Shown: positions 8,177 through 14,513 of the stretch, piece by piece | Numbering within the stretch: the first letter of the stretch is position 1 | Layout of the letters: the number at the start of each line of letters is the position of its first letter | Source: Planctomycetota bacterium | GTDB taxonomy: Bacteria > Planctomycetota > UBA1135 | DNA length: 16,605 bases | Reading direction: 5' to 3' | NCBI GenBank assembly: GCA_022447335.1 | Contig: JAKVCF010000040.1 | Span: 1 to 16,605, forward strand | Program-made: the position numbers and the translations under genes | Notes under the pieces: generated by a model | What the model saw: only the letters and a program-made list of their open reading frames with translations | Databases searched by the model: none | Told to the model about the DNA's origin: nothing

Positions 8177-8995
8177 ATGGGCTTTACCGCGCTTGCACTC
8201 CTGACGCTTTGCGTCCCGTCCGTTGCTCAGGCAGGTCAAGACATGACCGATTCCGAGGCGGTCAAGGTCTTCACTGGGCTTGCTAAGGACAAGAAGTCAG
8301 TCCCTGACTTATTAGTGTTTGGTATTGATGATCTCGATAAGCGTTATGCTGCGAGCGCCGATCGCAGGACGCGGGCTTTTGAGCGACTTGAAGCGGGCGA
8401 AGGTAAGGCGTCCGAGTGGAAGAAAATCATTAAGAGCGAAGAAAGCCTGCAAGACGACATTGCTGAGGGTGTCTGGGCTGTCTTCCGTTATCGCAAGAAG
8501 GTCACGGATCAGCACATGACTGTGTGGCGCCGTGCAGTGACCGCCTTCGGCAAGATGGAGCACCACGGCAGTGCGCACCTATGGAAGGTATTTGAGGATA
8601 AGCGCTTCTCGCGCGATGGTGGCTTCCGCGGCCGTTGTGTGCAGGAGATCGGCCGCACTAAGGATTACGGGCAGTATGAAGAGCTACTTGACCTACTTGA
8701 TTTCCATCTCGAAGACGTGGTGGTCGGTGCTGGTAATGCACTGCGTTTCTACGGCGAAGCGCCGGGGAAGATTCGCAAGGAGTGTACCGAGAAGTTGGTC
8801 AAGGCCGTCGAGTCCTATCGTTCGCGTAGTAATGGTGGCGAGGACATCGAAGGGCCACGCGTCTGGGGTAAGGTGAAGGGGCCGTTGATGGCGGCTCTGC
8901 AGTCAATTACTGGCCAGAGCATCAAGACTAGCCTCGACTGGACCAAGTTCTGGAATAACAACAAGAACAACAGGGCAATGTGGAAGGATGCCTAG
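8177..8995 (+). CDS. Secreted HEAT-like repeat protein of unknown function
   Basis: The 272-residue product begins with a clear signal peptide, cut plausibly after AQA (residue 19). No catalytic motif is visible. The mature part is helical, rich in Lys, Glu and Arg, with repeated amphipathic helices (for example GRCVQEIGRTKDYGQYEELL, then VVVGAGNALRFYG) that look like degenerate HEAT repeats. The C-terminus, ALQSITGQ followed by SLDWTKFW and an Asn/Lys-rich run, matches a pattern I recall from planctomycete secreted HEAT-repeat proteins, where an L..LTGQ motif is followed by a W..W stretch. The start is ATG 8177, with AGGA 6 nt upstream and a TAGGAT hexamer 5 nt upstream that overlaps it. The gene diverges from the SGNH gene and converges on the M24 peptidase gene. 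A structural or binding role outside the cytoplasm is likely. The function is unknown. Confidence 0.83.
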   Translation: MGFTALALLTLCVPSVAQAGQDMTDSEAVKVFTGLAKDKKSVPDLLVFGIDDLDKRYAASADRRTRAFERLEAGEGKASEWKKIIKSEESLQDDIAEGVWAVFRYRKKVTDQHMTVWRRAVTAFGKMEHHGSAHLWKVFEDKRFSRDGGFRGRCVQEIGRTKDYGQYEELLDLLDFHLEDVVVGAGNALRFYGEAPGKIRKECTEKLVKAVESYRSRSNGGEDIEGPRVWGKVKGPLMAALQSITGQSIKTSLDWTKFWNNNKNNRAMWKDA

Positions 8996-9041
8996 CTGCA
9001 CACTTCGCGCACCCTTTTGTGATTAGATCGAGAGTCCTGGG

Positions 9042-10370
9042 TTAGGGTGCCGGAGATTCCGGGCCCGCTTGCCAGTTGCCGAAGTGGTCGGCGCCGTTTT
9101 CGGTGACGACGACGATGTCTTCGATGCGAATGCCGAAGGATCCGTAGATGTAGATGCCGGGCTCATTTGAGAGGGTCATGCCTGAGGCCATGCGCACCAA
9201 TGAGCCGCCGTCGAAGTAGGGGTCCTCATGGCCTTCCATGCCGATTCCGTGGCCTAGGCGGTGGCTGAAGTACTCATAATTGTGGCCGTATCCACCGCGC
9301 TCTATCACTGCACGTGCTGCACGATCAACGTTGCTGCAAGGGTCGCCCGGGCGAATGGCTTCGAAGGCTGCCTTCTGTGCATCACGCACTAAGTTCCAGA
9401 CCTTTCTGACCTCAGAGCTCGGCTTGCTGCCGAGCGCCCAGCTGCGGGTGTTGTCTGACTTGTAGCCATGCAGATCGCCGCCGGTATCGACCAGAATGAC
9501 ATCGCCTTCTTTAGCCTGGCGGTCACCGTATCCCCCATGGGGATAGGCCGCGGCCTCGCCAATTAGTGAGAGATCCCAAATGTTGCTGAGCCCCAGCTTC
9601 GATTGCGCGCGTTTCATCAGTCGCGAGATGTCACGCCCTGTCATGCCCGGACGCACTTCGTTCGCTGCTGCAACGATGCCTTGCTGTGTCAGCTCGTTGA
9701 CCTTACGTAGGATGGAAAGCTCATGCTCATCTTTGCGCCCACGTAATTCGACGATCAGATCCAGCGCTGCGGACACGCGTGAGCCGCCCATTTCTTGCTG
9801 GAGCCCATGCACAAATCGATGGCGCAGCGCTGGTTCGACGCCTACTCGACCGACACCCATTTCTTCGAGCGCTGCGGACAGTGGGGCAAAGGGGTACTCG
9901 TGTTCGTCCCAGGTCAGCACTTCGCCACCGGGCCCACCTTTACGGTCAATGCGTAGCCGCGCTTTCTCCTCTTCGAAAGAGGGGCACACCCAGAAGTGAC
10001 TGCCATCGGCCAGTACGATGAGGCCGAATAGGCGTTCACTGTGCCCCCAACTCGTTCCGGAGAGATAGCGCATAGTCGCGCCTCCCTCGCAGATCATCGC
10101 GTCGAATGGTGAATCGCCAAGTAGAGTGCCCAGTCGCTGTCGTCGTGCAGCGTGTTCGGTGGGCGAGATCGGCTCAACCGAGCCTGATTGGTCGTGTAGA
10201 TCCCCGAATAGTTCGTCGGTTTCCGCGTTTAGATCTTCGGTACGGGCGTCCTCGGAGTATTCGGTAGAGGCATCCTCTCCCGAGGGTTTGCTGCAGGCCC
10301 AAGCGGTGCCGAAAGCAGCCGTTCCCGCGAGTCCAGTTAAGAAAGTGCGTCTGTCAGGGGTCATAGCCAT
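9042..10370 (-). CDS. M24 family metallopeptidase (Xaa-Pro aminopeptidase-like), Tat signal and lipobox
   Basis: The 442-residue product opens with a Tat signal (RRTFLTGLAG, Arg7-Arg8) and a lipobox-like AWAC with Cys26. An acidic, low-complexity linker rich in Glu, Asp and Ser runs to about residue 70. A creatinase-type N-terminal domain spans about 72-210, and the pita-bread M24 domain about 218-430. All five dinuclear metal ligands are recognisable: Asp295 (VDTGG), Asp306 (SDNTRSW), His374 (LGHGIGMEGHE), Glu403 (SNEPGIY) and Glu417 (RIEDIVVV). PHGG at 277-280 also fits the family. It probably removes N-terminal residues preceding proline from peptides, anchored in a membrane and facing outwards. 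Export makes it unlike the cytoplasmic PepP/PepQ enzymes. ATG 10370 is followed two codons later by another ATG (10364); either could start the protein. No Shine-Dalgarno is evident. It stands alone as a transcription unit. Confidence 0.93.
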   Translation of the reverse strand: MAMTPDRRTFLTGLAGTAAFGTAWACSKPSGEDASTEYSEDARTEDLNAETDELFGDLHDQSGSVEPISPTEHAARRQRLGTLLGDSPFDAMICEGGATMRYLSGTSWGHSERLFGLIVLADGSHFWVCPSFEEEKARLRIDRKGGPGGEVLTWDEHEYPFAPLSAALEEMGVGRVGVEPALRHRFVHGLQQEMGGSRVSAALDLIVELRGRKDEHELSILRKVNELTQQGIVAAANEVRPGMTGRDISRLMKRAQSKLGLSNIWDLSLIGEAAAYPHGGYGDRQAKEGDVILVDTGGDLHGYKSDNTRSWALGSKPSSEVRKVWNLVRDAQKAAFEAIRPGDPCSNVDRAARAVIERGGYGHNYEYFSHRLGHGIGMEGHEDPYFDGGSLVRMASGMTLSNEPGIYIYGSFGIRIEDIVVVTENGADHFGNWQAGPESPAP

Positions 10371-10552
10371 GTCCGAGAGTCACTTGTAAATGGCGTGAAC
10401 GTTGTGAAACTCTGATGCACACGGTATCAATCCTCCGATCGCCATGTTGTTGCTCCTTATTTTGGTTACGGCTCGGGATTAGGCTGGCGCTGACCGTTCT
10501 TGGGGGGGATCGGAGCTTCGCTCCAGGTTAAGAGGCAAGTAGAATCTTTGGT
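10371..10552. other. Longest intergenic gap, between divergent M24 peptidase and gamma-carbonic anhydrase genes
   Basis: This 182-bp gap is the longest without a gene. It holds the TAGAAT box (10540-10545) and a perfect 5-bp hairpin, GGAGC-TTC-GCTCC, at 10512-10524. A 38-codon ATG frame at 10415-10531 lacks a ribosome site and recognisable content. I see no riboswitch fold or operator repeat. Confidence 0.6.
10540..10545 (+). promoter_or_regulatory. Putative -10 (TAGAAT) upstream of the gamma-carbonic anhydrase gene
   Basis: TAGAAT ends 7 nt before ATG 10553. The 7-nt spacer (CTTTGGT) has no ribosome site, so the transcript would be leaderless or nearly so. A small hairpin lies about 15 bp further upstream. 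Confidence 0.5.
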
Positions 10553-11086
10553 ATGGATGCGCTCGTATTGCCGTATAGCGGTTATGCGCCAGTGTTAGGA
10601 GAGGAGGTTTTCCTGGCGCCAGGGGCGAAGGTGATTGGGCAGGCCGATCTCGGGGATCGAGTATCTGTCTGGTACAACGCTATCGTCCGTGCTGACGTGC
10701 ATTGGATTCGTATTGGTGCAGACAGCAATATTCAGGATGGCGCAGTCTTGCATGGCCAAAAAGATGAGTTTCCCGTCGAGTTGGGTGAACGGGTATCGGT
10801 AGGGCATCAAGCCACAATTCACGGTGCAATCGTCGAGCACGATTGTCTCATTGGCATTGGCGCGCGGTTGCTTGATGGCTGTCGTATCGGTCACCATTCG
10901 CTGATTGCAGCTGGTGCTGTGGTGCGCGAAGGCACTATCATCCCACCGCGTTCACTAGTCGTCGGCGTGCCTGCGCAGGTCAAGCGCGAGCTCACCGACC
11001 GCGAACTTGAGGTTATTGCTCGCACGCCGGGACGCTATCGCGATTACGCATCGAAGACTCGCGAAGCTCTCGCAGCAAAAGGATGA
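10553..11086 (+). CDS. Gamma-carbonic anhydrase family protein (left-handed beta-helix)
   Basis: The 177-residue product is built of hexapeptide repeats typical of the left-handed beta-helix (IGADSNIQDG, VGHQATIHG, LIGIGARLLDG, LIAAGAVV). Three histidines fit the gamma-carbonic anhydrase metal site: His67 in VLHGQ, and His85 and His90 in VGHQATIHG. The VRADV segment (Arg46, Asp48) and NIQDG (Asn59, Gln61) also match conserved active-site positions. The length and the lack of a long acidic loop place it with the short CamH/YrdA/PaaY-like group rather than archaeal Cam, so carbonic anhydrase activity is plausible but not certain. It has no signal peptide and is probably cytoplasmic. The C-terminal helix (ELTDRELEVIARTPGRYRD) is normal for the group. 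TAGAAT lies 7 nt before the ATG and no Shine-Dalgarno is visible. It is monocistronic and convergent with the nitroreductase gene. Confidence 0.92.
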   Translation: MDALVLPYSGYAPVLGEEVFLAPGAKVIGQADLGDRVSVWYNAIVRADVHWIRIGADSNIQDGAVLHGQKDEFPVELGERVSVGHQATIHGAIVEHDCLIGIGARLLDGCRIGHHSLIAAGAVVREGTIIPPRSLVVGVPAQVKRELTDRELEVIARTPGRYRDYASKTREALAAKG

Positions 11087-11113
11087 TTCGAATGAATCGT
11101 GGGCAAGAGGGCC

Positions 11114-11130
11114 AGGATGCAATGCATCCT
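11114..11130. repeat. Perfect palindrome between convergent genes
   Basis: AGGATGCAATGCATCCT consists of two 8-bp arms around a single central A. It lies 28 bp past the gamma-carbonic anhydrase stop and 30 bp from the nitroreductase stop. As RNA it could form a 7-bp stem with a 3-nt loop on either strand. No T-run follows on either strand, so a classical intrinsic terminator is doubtful; a protein-binding site or a Rho-independent-like bidirectional hairpin is possible. Confidence 0.7.
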
Positions 11131-11144
11131 TCCTCGCAGGAGGT

Positions 11145-11191
11145 ACGAGTTGTGCGATTTTACGAGTCGTCTACTTCGCCACACAACTCGT
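11145..11191. repeat. 10-bp inverted repeat spanning the nitroreductase stop codon
   Basis: ACGAGTTGTG at 11145-11154 is the exact reverse complement of CACAACTCGT at 11182-11191, separated by 27 nt. The right arm is coding (near the C-terminal residues of the nitroreductase) and the left arm is past its stop. A third partial copy, ACGAGTCGT, itself palindromic, lies in the loop at 11162-11170. It may form a hairpin at the end of the nitroreductase transcript. Confidence 0.65.
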
Positions 11192-11795
11192 GGTTGCCGA
11201 AGCGGTTGATCGAGACGGCTTCATCGAAGGACAGTAGTCCCATGCGGGGGCGTGCCGGCGTGAGCGCCTTGCCAATAGTGATCATCAGCAGTGGTGAGTG
11301 ATTCTCGGGAAGCTCGAGAATTTCGGCGACCCGCTTTGGGTCGAAGCCGATCATTGGGCAGCTGTCGTATCCCATGTCTTTGGCTAGCAGCATGACCGTC
11401 TGACCGGCGATCCCGACTGAGCGCACGCACTCATCGCGTTCGAGAGCTTCGTTCCCAGAGTAAAAACCGGGAACCATTTTCCCAAACATCTCCTGTACAT
11501 TTTCTGGAGCGTGGCGGAGCTGGCGACTCATGTCTTTCCAAGCTTCACGGATTCCCGTGATGATCAGTGTCACTGAGCAGTCGCGCACTTGCTCTTGATT
11601 CCAGGATGCGGCGTACAGCTTGGTCTGCACTTCGCGATCAGTTGCTGCGATGAAGTGCCAATTTTGCATATTGAAGCTGGTCGGCGACAGGATGGCGTGA
11701 CTTAGCAGATGGCGCAACTCTTCCTCAGTCAGACGATGGTTCGGATCGTACTGCTTGACCGAGCGGCGTTGGCGAATGGCGGCGGTGACTTCCAT
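11160..11795 (-). CDS. Nitroreductase family protein (MhqN/YodC-like)
   Basis: With the ATG at 11795 the product has 211 residues, beginning MEVTAAIRQRRSVKQYDP, the usual opening of this group. A TTG 27 nt upstream in the same frame (11822) would add nine residues without homology. Family features are the FMN-phosphate-binding RRS (10-12), SPTSFNMQNWHF (37-48), WNQEQVRDCSV (65-75), MGYDSCPMIGFD (141-152) and the IGKA strand (174-177). It is likely an FMN-dependent NAD(P)H oxidoreductase in the cytoplasm, acting on quinones or nitro compounds. The B. subtilis MhqN-type resemblance is by recall of motif pattern only. The second, unlike nitroreductase-fold gene diverges from it across 44 bp. The end of the gene lies inside a 10-bp inverted repeat (11145-11191), and another palindrome sits just beyond. 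Confidence 0.9.
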   Translation of the reverse strand: MEVTAAIRQRRSVKQYDPNHRLTEEELRHLLSHAILSPTSFNMQNWHFIAATDREVQTKLYAASWNQEQVRDCSVTLIITGIREAWKDMSRQLRHAPENVQEMFGKMVPGFYSGNEALERDECVRSVGIAGQTVMLLAKDMGYDSCPMIGFDPKRVAEILELPENHSPLLMITIGKALTPARPRMGLLSFDEAVSINRFGNHELCGEVDDS

Positions 11796-11827
11796 GGTTA
11801 GCTTGAAGCGAGGCGCACGCAAGTTTA

Positions 11828-11833
11828 AGCCTA
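11828..11833 (-). promoter_or_regulatory. Putative -10 (TAGGCT) upstream of the MhqN-like nitroreductase gene
   Basis: TAGGCT on the minus strand is 5 nt before TTG 11822 and 32 nt before ATG 11795. On the opposite strand the overlapping AAGCCT (11827-11832) lies 7 nt before ATG 11840 of the divergent gene. The two divergent -10-like hexamers therefore nearly coincide. Confidence 0.3.
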
Positions 11834-11839
11834 GGGGAC

Positions 11840-12469
11840 ATGATTTCTTGCCCAGATACCCTGAGTCCTGAAGATTTCACCCGCGCAGTTGATGCAGCCA
11901 TCCGTGACCGTCGCACTCGCAAGGTGCTGGCGGGGCCTGGCTCTGACCCCATGGCCTTTCAGGCCGCGCTGCGCGATTCGCTCGCGCTGGCAGGTATGGC
12001 CCCCTTCCACTTTGCGCGAGAGGACGAGGTTCCGGAGCCCTGGCGTTTCCGCGCCTTCGTCGGCGCAGGCTTGACGAGACTGCGCGCCGAACTTGATGAG
12101 GCGGATGTCCTTTATGGGAAACTGCCGGCCATCTTCGATGGGGCTGGTGCCGTCGTGCAAGCTACTTGGTTACCAGAAGGGAGGCCTGAACGTGATTGGG
12201 AACACCTCGCCGCCTCCGCTTCGGCGGTTCAGAACTCTTTCCTCGCGATGCACGCGCGAAGTTTTGGTAGTTACTGGTGCAGTGCGCCGGTGCTGGGGAA
12301 GGCTGTAGCAAACCGAATCTTTGGTGTCGCCGAGGGTGAGGCCTACCTTGGCACTCTCTTCTTCGGGGCGCCACTCGACCCAGAGGCCGAAGCCGAGGTT
12401 GGTTTCCCTGGCAAGATGCATGCGCGACGCACATCGCCTGCGGCATGGTCAGAATGGATCGATAACTAG
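11840..12469 (+). CDS. Nitroreductase-fold protein, distant from its divergent neighbour
   Basis: The 209-residue product carries RDRRTRK (22-28), matching the FMN-phosphate-binding arginines of nitroreductases, a LALAGMAPFHFA segment (48-59) equivalent to the usual ASxAPSxxNxQPW region, and an AVQNSFLAMHARSFGSYWCS helix (129-148) followed by IFGVAEGEAYLGTLFFGAP (160-178), which fits the C-terminal family core. The conserved N-x-Q-P-W substrate/FMN loop is not recognisable. The protein probably belongs to an FMN-binding subfamily of uncertain activity. The start at 11840 has AGGGGA only one base before the ATG, too close for a normal ribosome site. The stop lies 15 bp before the 3' end of the convergent alpha/beta hydrolase gene. 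No export signal is visible. Confidence 0.78.
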   Translation: MISCPDTLSPEDFTRAVDAAIRDRRTRKVLAGPGSDPMAFQAALRDSLALAGMAPFHFAREDEVPEPWRFRAFVGAGLTRLRAELDEADVLYGKLPAIFDGAGAVVQATWLPEGRPERDWEHLAASASAVQNSFLAMHARSFGSYWCSAPVLGKAVANRIFGVAEGEAYLGTLFFGAPLDPEAEAEVGFPGKMHARRTSPAAWSEWIDN

Positions 12470-12484
12470 GCCGCGTCAGAAGTA

Positions 12485-13336
12485 TTAGAGCATTGCACGT
12501 ATTGCATCAGCGATGGCGCGCGGAGCATCGAGATGTAGATGGTGTGAAATCTCGGGAATGATACTTAGATTTGCGGTGGGCATGGCCTCGGCGCGTTCGC
12601 GTAATATCGGCGCCTTACGGATCAGGCCGTTTTCGCCGAGAAGTACTTCTACCGGGTCAGTGATTCTCTGACCCATCTCGCGCCAGGTGGATTCGGAGTA
12701 ACGCATCGGATTTGGTCCACGTAATCGGGGGTTGAAACGAAAGCGTAGTGTTCCGGTTTTGGTAGCCTCCGTTGCTCCGGCGACCATTACTGCAGCGCCA
12801 GCGCGTGTCAGGCCAGGGTTGTTGCTCAGAATGCGGTCGATCGCCGCGTCTGCATCCGCAAACTCACGGAAAGGAAGCTTTTCTGCTGCCTCAGCTTTTA
12901 GTAGTTTTCTGAGCGCATCTGCCTGATCGGCAGGTGTCGAGCGAAAGCCGCCGACGGCATCGAGCATTACATAGCCACGTACGGCTCCAGGGCACGCAGC
13001 AGCATAGAGGTATGCAATTGTTGCACCCATCGAGTGTGCGACGATCAGCTCAGGCTGCTCTTGTGAGACGATCTGTGCCAGATCCTTGAGGTGGTCGAGC
13101 TGATGGAAGCTCATACCTTCGGGAACTTGGTGGCTGCCACCGTGACCGCGCCAGTCCAGGCACAAGGCATGGACTTCGTTTCCGAGTTGTTCAGCAACGC
13201 GTGCGAAACTGCATCCCGTGTCTAGGAATCCGTGTAGGAAAAGCACGCGCGGACCAGGAGCCACATGCTCCCACAGACAAATGCGGAAGCCCTGCACTGG
13301 GACTTCTCGCGACACAAACGGGCCGATTTCCGCCAT
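12485..13336 (-). CDS. Alpha/beta hydrolase fold protein
   Basis: From ATG 13336 the product has 283 residues (MAEIGPFVSREVPVQGFRI). An ATG 12 nt upstream (13348) and a longer frame to 13426 exist, but the longer one would run through the start of the divergent cytochrome gene. The fold is shown by LFLHGFLDTG (32-41, oxyanion HG), DWRGHGGS (61-68), a nucleophile elbow AHSMGA with Ser102, YVMLDAVGG (122-130) and the C-terminal histidines in SHHLHLD (264-269). The acid expected after strand 6 falls in LLGENGLI, where Glu/Asn replace the common Asp, so the catalytic acid is uncertain. It resembles the MhpC/SERHL-like group of cytoplasmic esterases. The substrate is unknown. A TATGCT box 7 nt upstream of ATG 13336 supports this start choice. 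Confidence 0.88.
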   Translation of the reverse strand: MAEIGPFVSREVPVQGFRICLWEHVAPGPRVLFLHGFLDTGCSFARVAEQLGNEVHALCLDWRGHGGSHQVPEGMSFHQLDHLKDLAQIVSQEQPELIVAHSMGATIAYLYAAACPGAVRGYVMLDAVGGFRSTPADQADALRKLLKAEAAEKLPFREFADADAAIDRILSNNPGLTRAGAAVMVAGATEATKTGTLRFRFNPRLRGPNPMRYSESTWREMGQRITDPVEVLLGENGLIRKAPILRERAEAMPTANLSIIPEISHHLHLDAPRAIADAIRAML

Positions 13337-13343
13337 GGCCGGA

Positions 13344-13349
13344 AGCATA
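13344..13349 (-). promoter_or_regulatory. Putative -10 (TATGCT) upstream of the alpha/beta hydrolase gene
   Basis: TATGCT on the minus strand ends exactly 7 nt before ATG 13336, with no Shine-Dalgarno between. It lies within the 37-bp gap shared with the divergent cytochrome gene and supports ATG 13336 over the upstream ATG 13348, which overlaps the box. Confidence 0.45.
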
Positions 13350-13359
13350 GCGTACCCGG

Positions 13360-13365
13360 TAGGAT
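13360..13365 (+). promoter_or_regulatory. TAGGAT box, possible -10 or Shine-Dalgarno, upstream of the cytochrome c gene
   Basis: TAGGAT ends 8 nt before ATG 13374 and carries AGGA with 9-nt spacing, so promoter and ribosome-site readings are both possible. It is 10 bp from the opposing TATGCT box of the hydrolase gene. Confidence 0.4.
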
Positions 13366-13373
13366 GGGCGGCC

Positions 13374-14513
13374 ATGCTCAACCCCTGGACATCCATTCGA
13401 ATGCTGCTCACGGCCACGCTGGTCACGCTGCCGGCAGTCGCTCAGGAAAGAGGCCGTAGCGGCGAAGAGGTCTATAAGCAACTGTGCGCGGTCTGCCACG
13501 GTGACAACGGCGATGGTAAAGGGTTGATCCAGCTTGATCGTCCCGCGCGGTCCTTTCGCGAGGGGGGGTTCTCCTTTGGGAACACCAAGGAGGCCATCTC
13601 GCGTACCGTGGCCGCGGGCATTGGCGGCACGCCGATGCCCGGATTCGCCGCGATGCTTAGCGACGCCGAGCTGGAAGCGGTGGCCGAGTATGTAATCACC
13701 TTCGGTCCTAAGCAGCCCGAATCGCCCGATGCTGCGATGCGTCTGATCGTAGGTAGGCGCCCTCAGGTTGTGCGCGGATATCTGCCGTCGATCGCGTCAG
13801 GCAAGAAAGGTCATCCGCGCGGCTTGCTGGTTGGCACGGTCGATGGCTTGTCATGGGAATATGCTGCAGACGACTTGCGCTTGCTCGCTGTGCGTCAGGG
13901 TGAATTTGTGAGTCGTGAAGATTGGAAGGGGCGTGGCGGCGCGCCCCTCAAGCCTTTAGGGCGTATTGTTCATCTGCGAGAAGGTGGCGAGCCTACAGCG
14001 GAGTTTGTGGAGACCCCGTCTGCGCGACTTAGTTCAAGAGTTATGCACCCGACGGCCTATCGGCGAGTACTTAAGGCCACCGAAATACTTGATAGGCGCG
14101 CATGGGTTGAGAGTGAGGTCATGGAAGGTGAGACCTCTATTGCGACGGTGCGCGAGTCGGGGGAAGCGTTTAGTTTGTCGACCGTCGCCGGATATCGCCG
14201 CACTTTCCAGGTCGAACGACACGCTGACAACGCACTCCATTTTTTTGCTAGCAGTAGTCCACTTGGAGGCGAGTTAGAGTCGGTGTTGATTGATAGCGAG
14301 GGGTTCCTTTGTTTTGTGCCGACTGGAGAAGACGCTGGTACTGCATATTTATTTCAAGCGCGCACCGCATTGGATTGCACCGCGAGCGACCATGGTGTCA
14401 GCGTAAAAATTCCTGTTGGCAAGGTGTCCACCGATTTTACTGTTACAGTTTTCCCACTGCCCGTTGGTGCCAATGAGTCTTGGGAGCAGATCAAGAAGGA
14501 GGTAATGCCTTGA
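13374..14513 (+). CDS. Exported mono-heme cytochrome c protein with a long C-terminal beta-rich domain
   Basis: Chosen start ATG 13374 gives 379 residues. It begins a typical signal peptide (MLNPWTSIRMLLTATLVTLP, then AVAQ), with AGGA 9 nt upstream and a TAGGAT hexamer 8 nt upstream. A frame extension back to 13218 would run antisense through the divergent hydrolase gene and lacks a signal. Residues about 28-112 are a class I cytochrome c: CAVCH (38-42) binds heme and Met88 in TPMPGF is the likely sixth ligand. The remaining 260 residues hold a domain seen in PVC redox proteins (PRGLLVGTVDGLSWEYA, then WKGRGGAPLKPLGRIVHL within residues about 140-205). Its family I can only place loosely; it may correspond to a DUF found beside propeller/DUF1080 proteins. 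It likely passes electrons in the periplasm. The next gene overlaps its stop by 1 nt (TGATG), implying a coupled pair. Confidence 0.9.
   Translation: MLNPWTSIRMLLTATLVTLPAVAQERGRSGEEVYKQLCAVCHGDNGDGKGLIQLDRPARSFREGGFSFGNTKEAISRTVAAGIGGTPMPGFAAMLSDAELEAVAEYVITFGPKQPESPDAAMRLIVGRRPQVVRGYLPSIASGKKGHPRGLLVGTVDGLSWEYAADDLRLLAVRQGEFVSREDWKGRGGAPLKPLGRIVHLREGGEPTAEFVETPSARLSSRVMHPTAYRRVLKATEILDRRAWVESEVMEGETSIATVRESGEAFSLSTVAGYRRTFQVERHADNALHFFASSSPLGGELESVLIDSEGFLCFVPTGEDAGTAYLFQARTALDCTASDHGVSVKIPVGKVSTDFTVTVFPLPVGANESWEQIKKEVMP
14496..14503 (+). promoter_or_regulatory. Strong Shine-Dalgarno sequence of the operon-internal propeller-DUF1080 gene
   Basis: AAGGAGGT lies inside the end of the cytochrome c gene, with 9 nt between it and ATG 14513. 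With the TGATG stop-start overlap it indicates translational coupling. It is the only classical, full-length Shine-Dalgarno I find upstream of a start in this window. Confidence 0.85.

Noticed and set aside
10512..10524. The GGAGC-TTC-GCTCC hairpin as a terminator or riboswitch
   Set aside because: The stem is only 5 bp with no T-run and lies upstream of a divergent start, so no regulatory function can be claimed.
10415..10531. A 38-codon ATG frame with a hydrophobic, Cys-rich middle in the longest intergenic gap
   Set aside because: There is no ribosome site or promoter-like box before it, and it is short enough to arise by chance.
11083..11301. A 72-codon plus-strand frame whose ATG overlaps the gamma-carbonic anhydrase stop as ATGA
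   Set aside because: Most of it is antisense to the nitroreductase 3' end, it lacks a ribosome site, and the product looks random; the ATGA overlap is probably chance.
13218..13373. Upstream extension of the cytochrome c gene
   Set aside because: It would run antisense through the alpha/beta hydrolase start, it lacks a signal peptide at its N-terminus, and a clean signal begins at ATG 13374.
13337..13426. N-terminal extension of the alpha/beta hydrolase
   Set aside because: The extra residues have no homology-like content and would overlap the divergent cytochrome gene; TATGCT 7 nt before ATG 13336 favours the shorter form.
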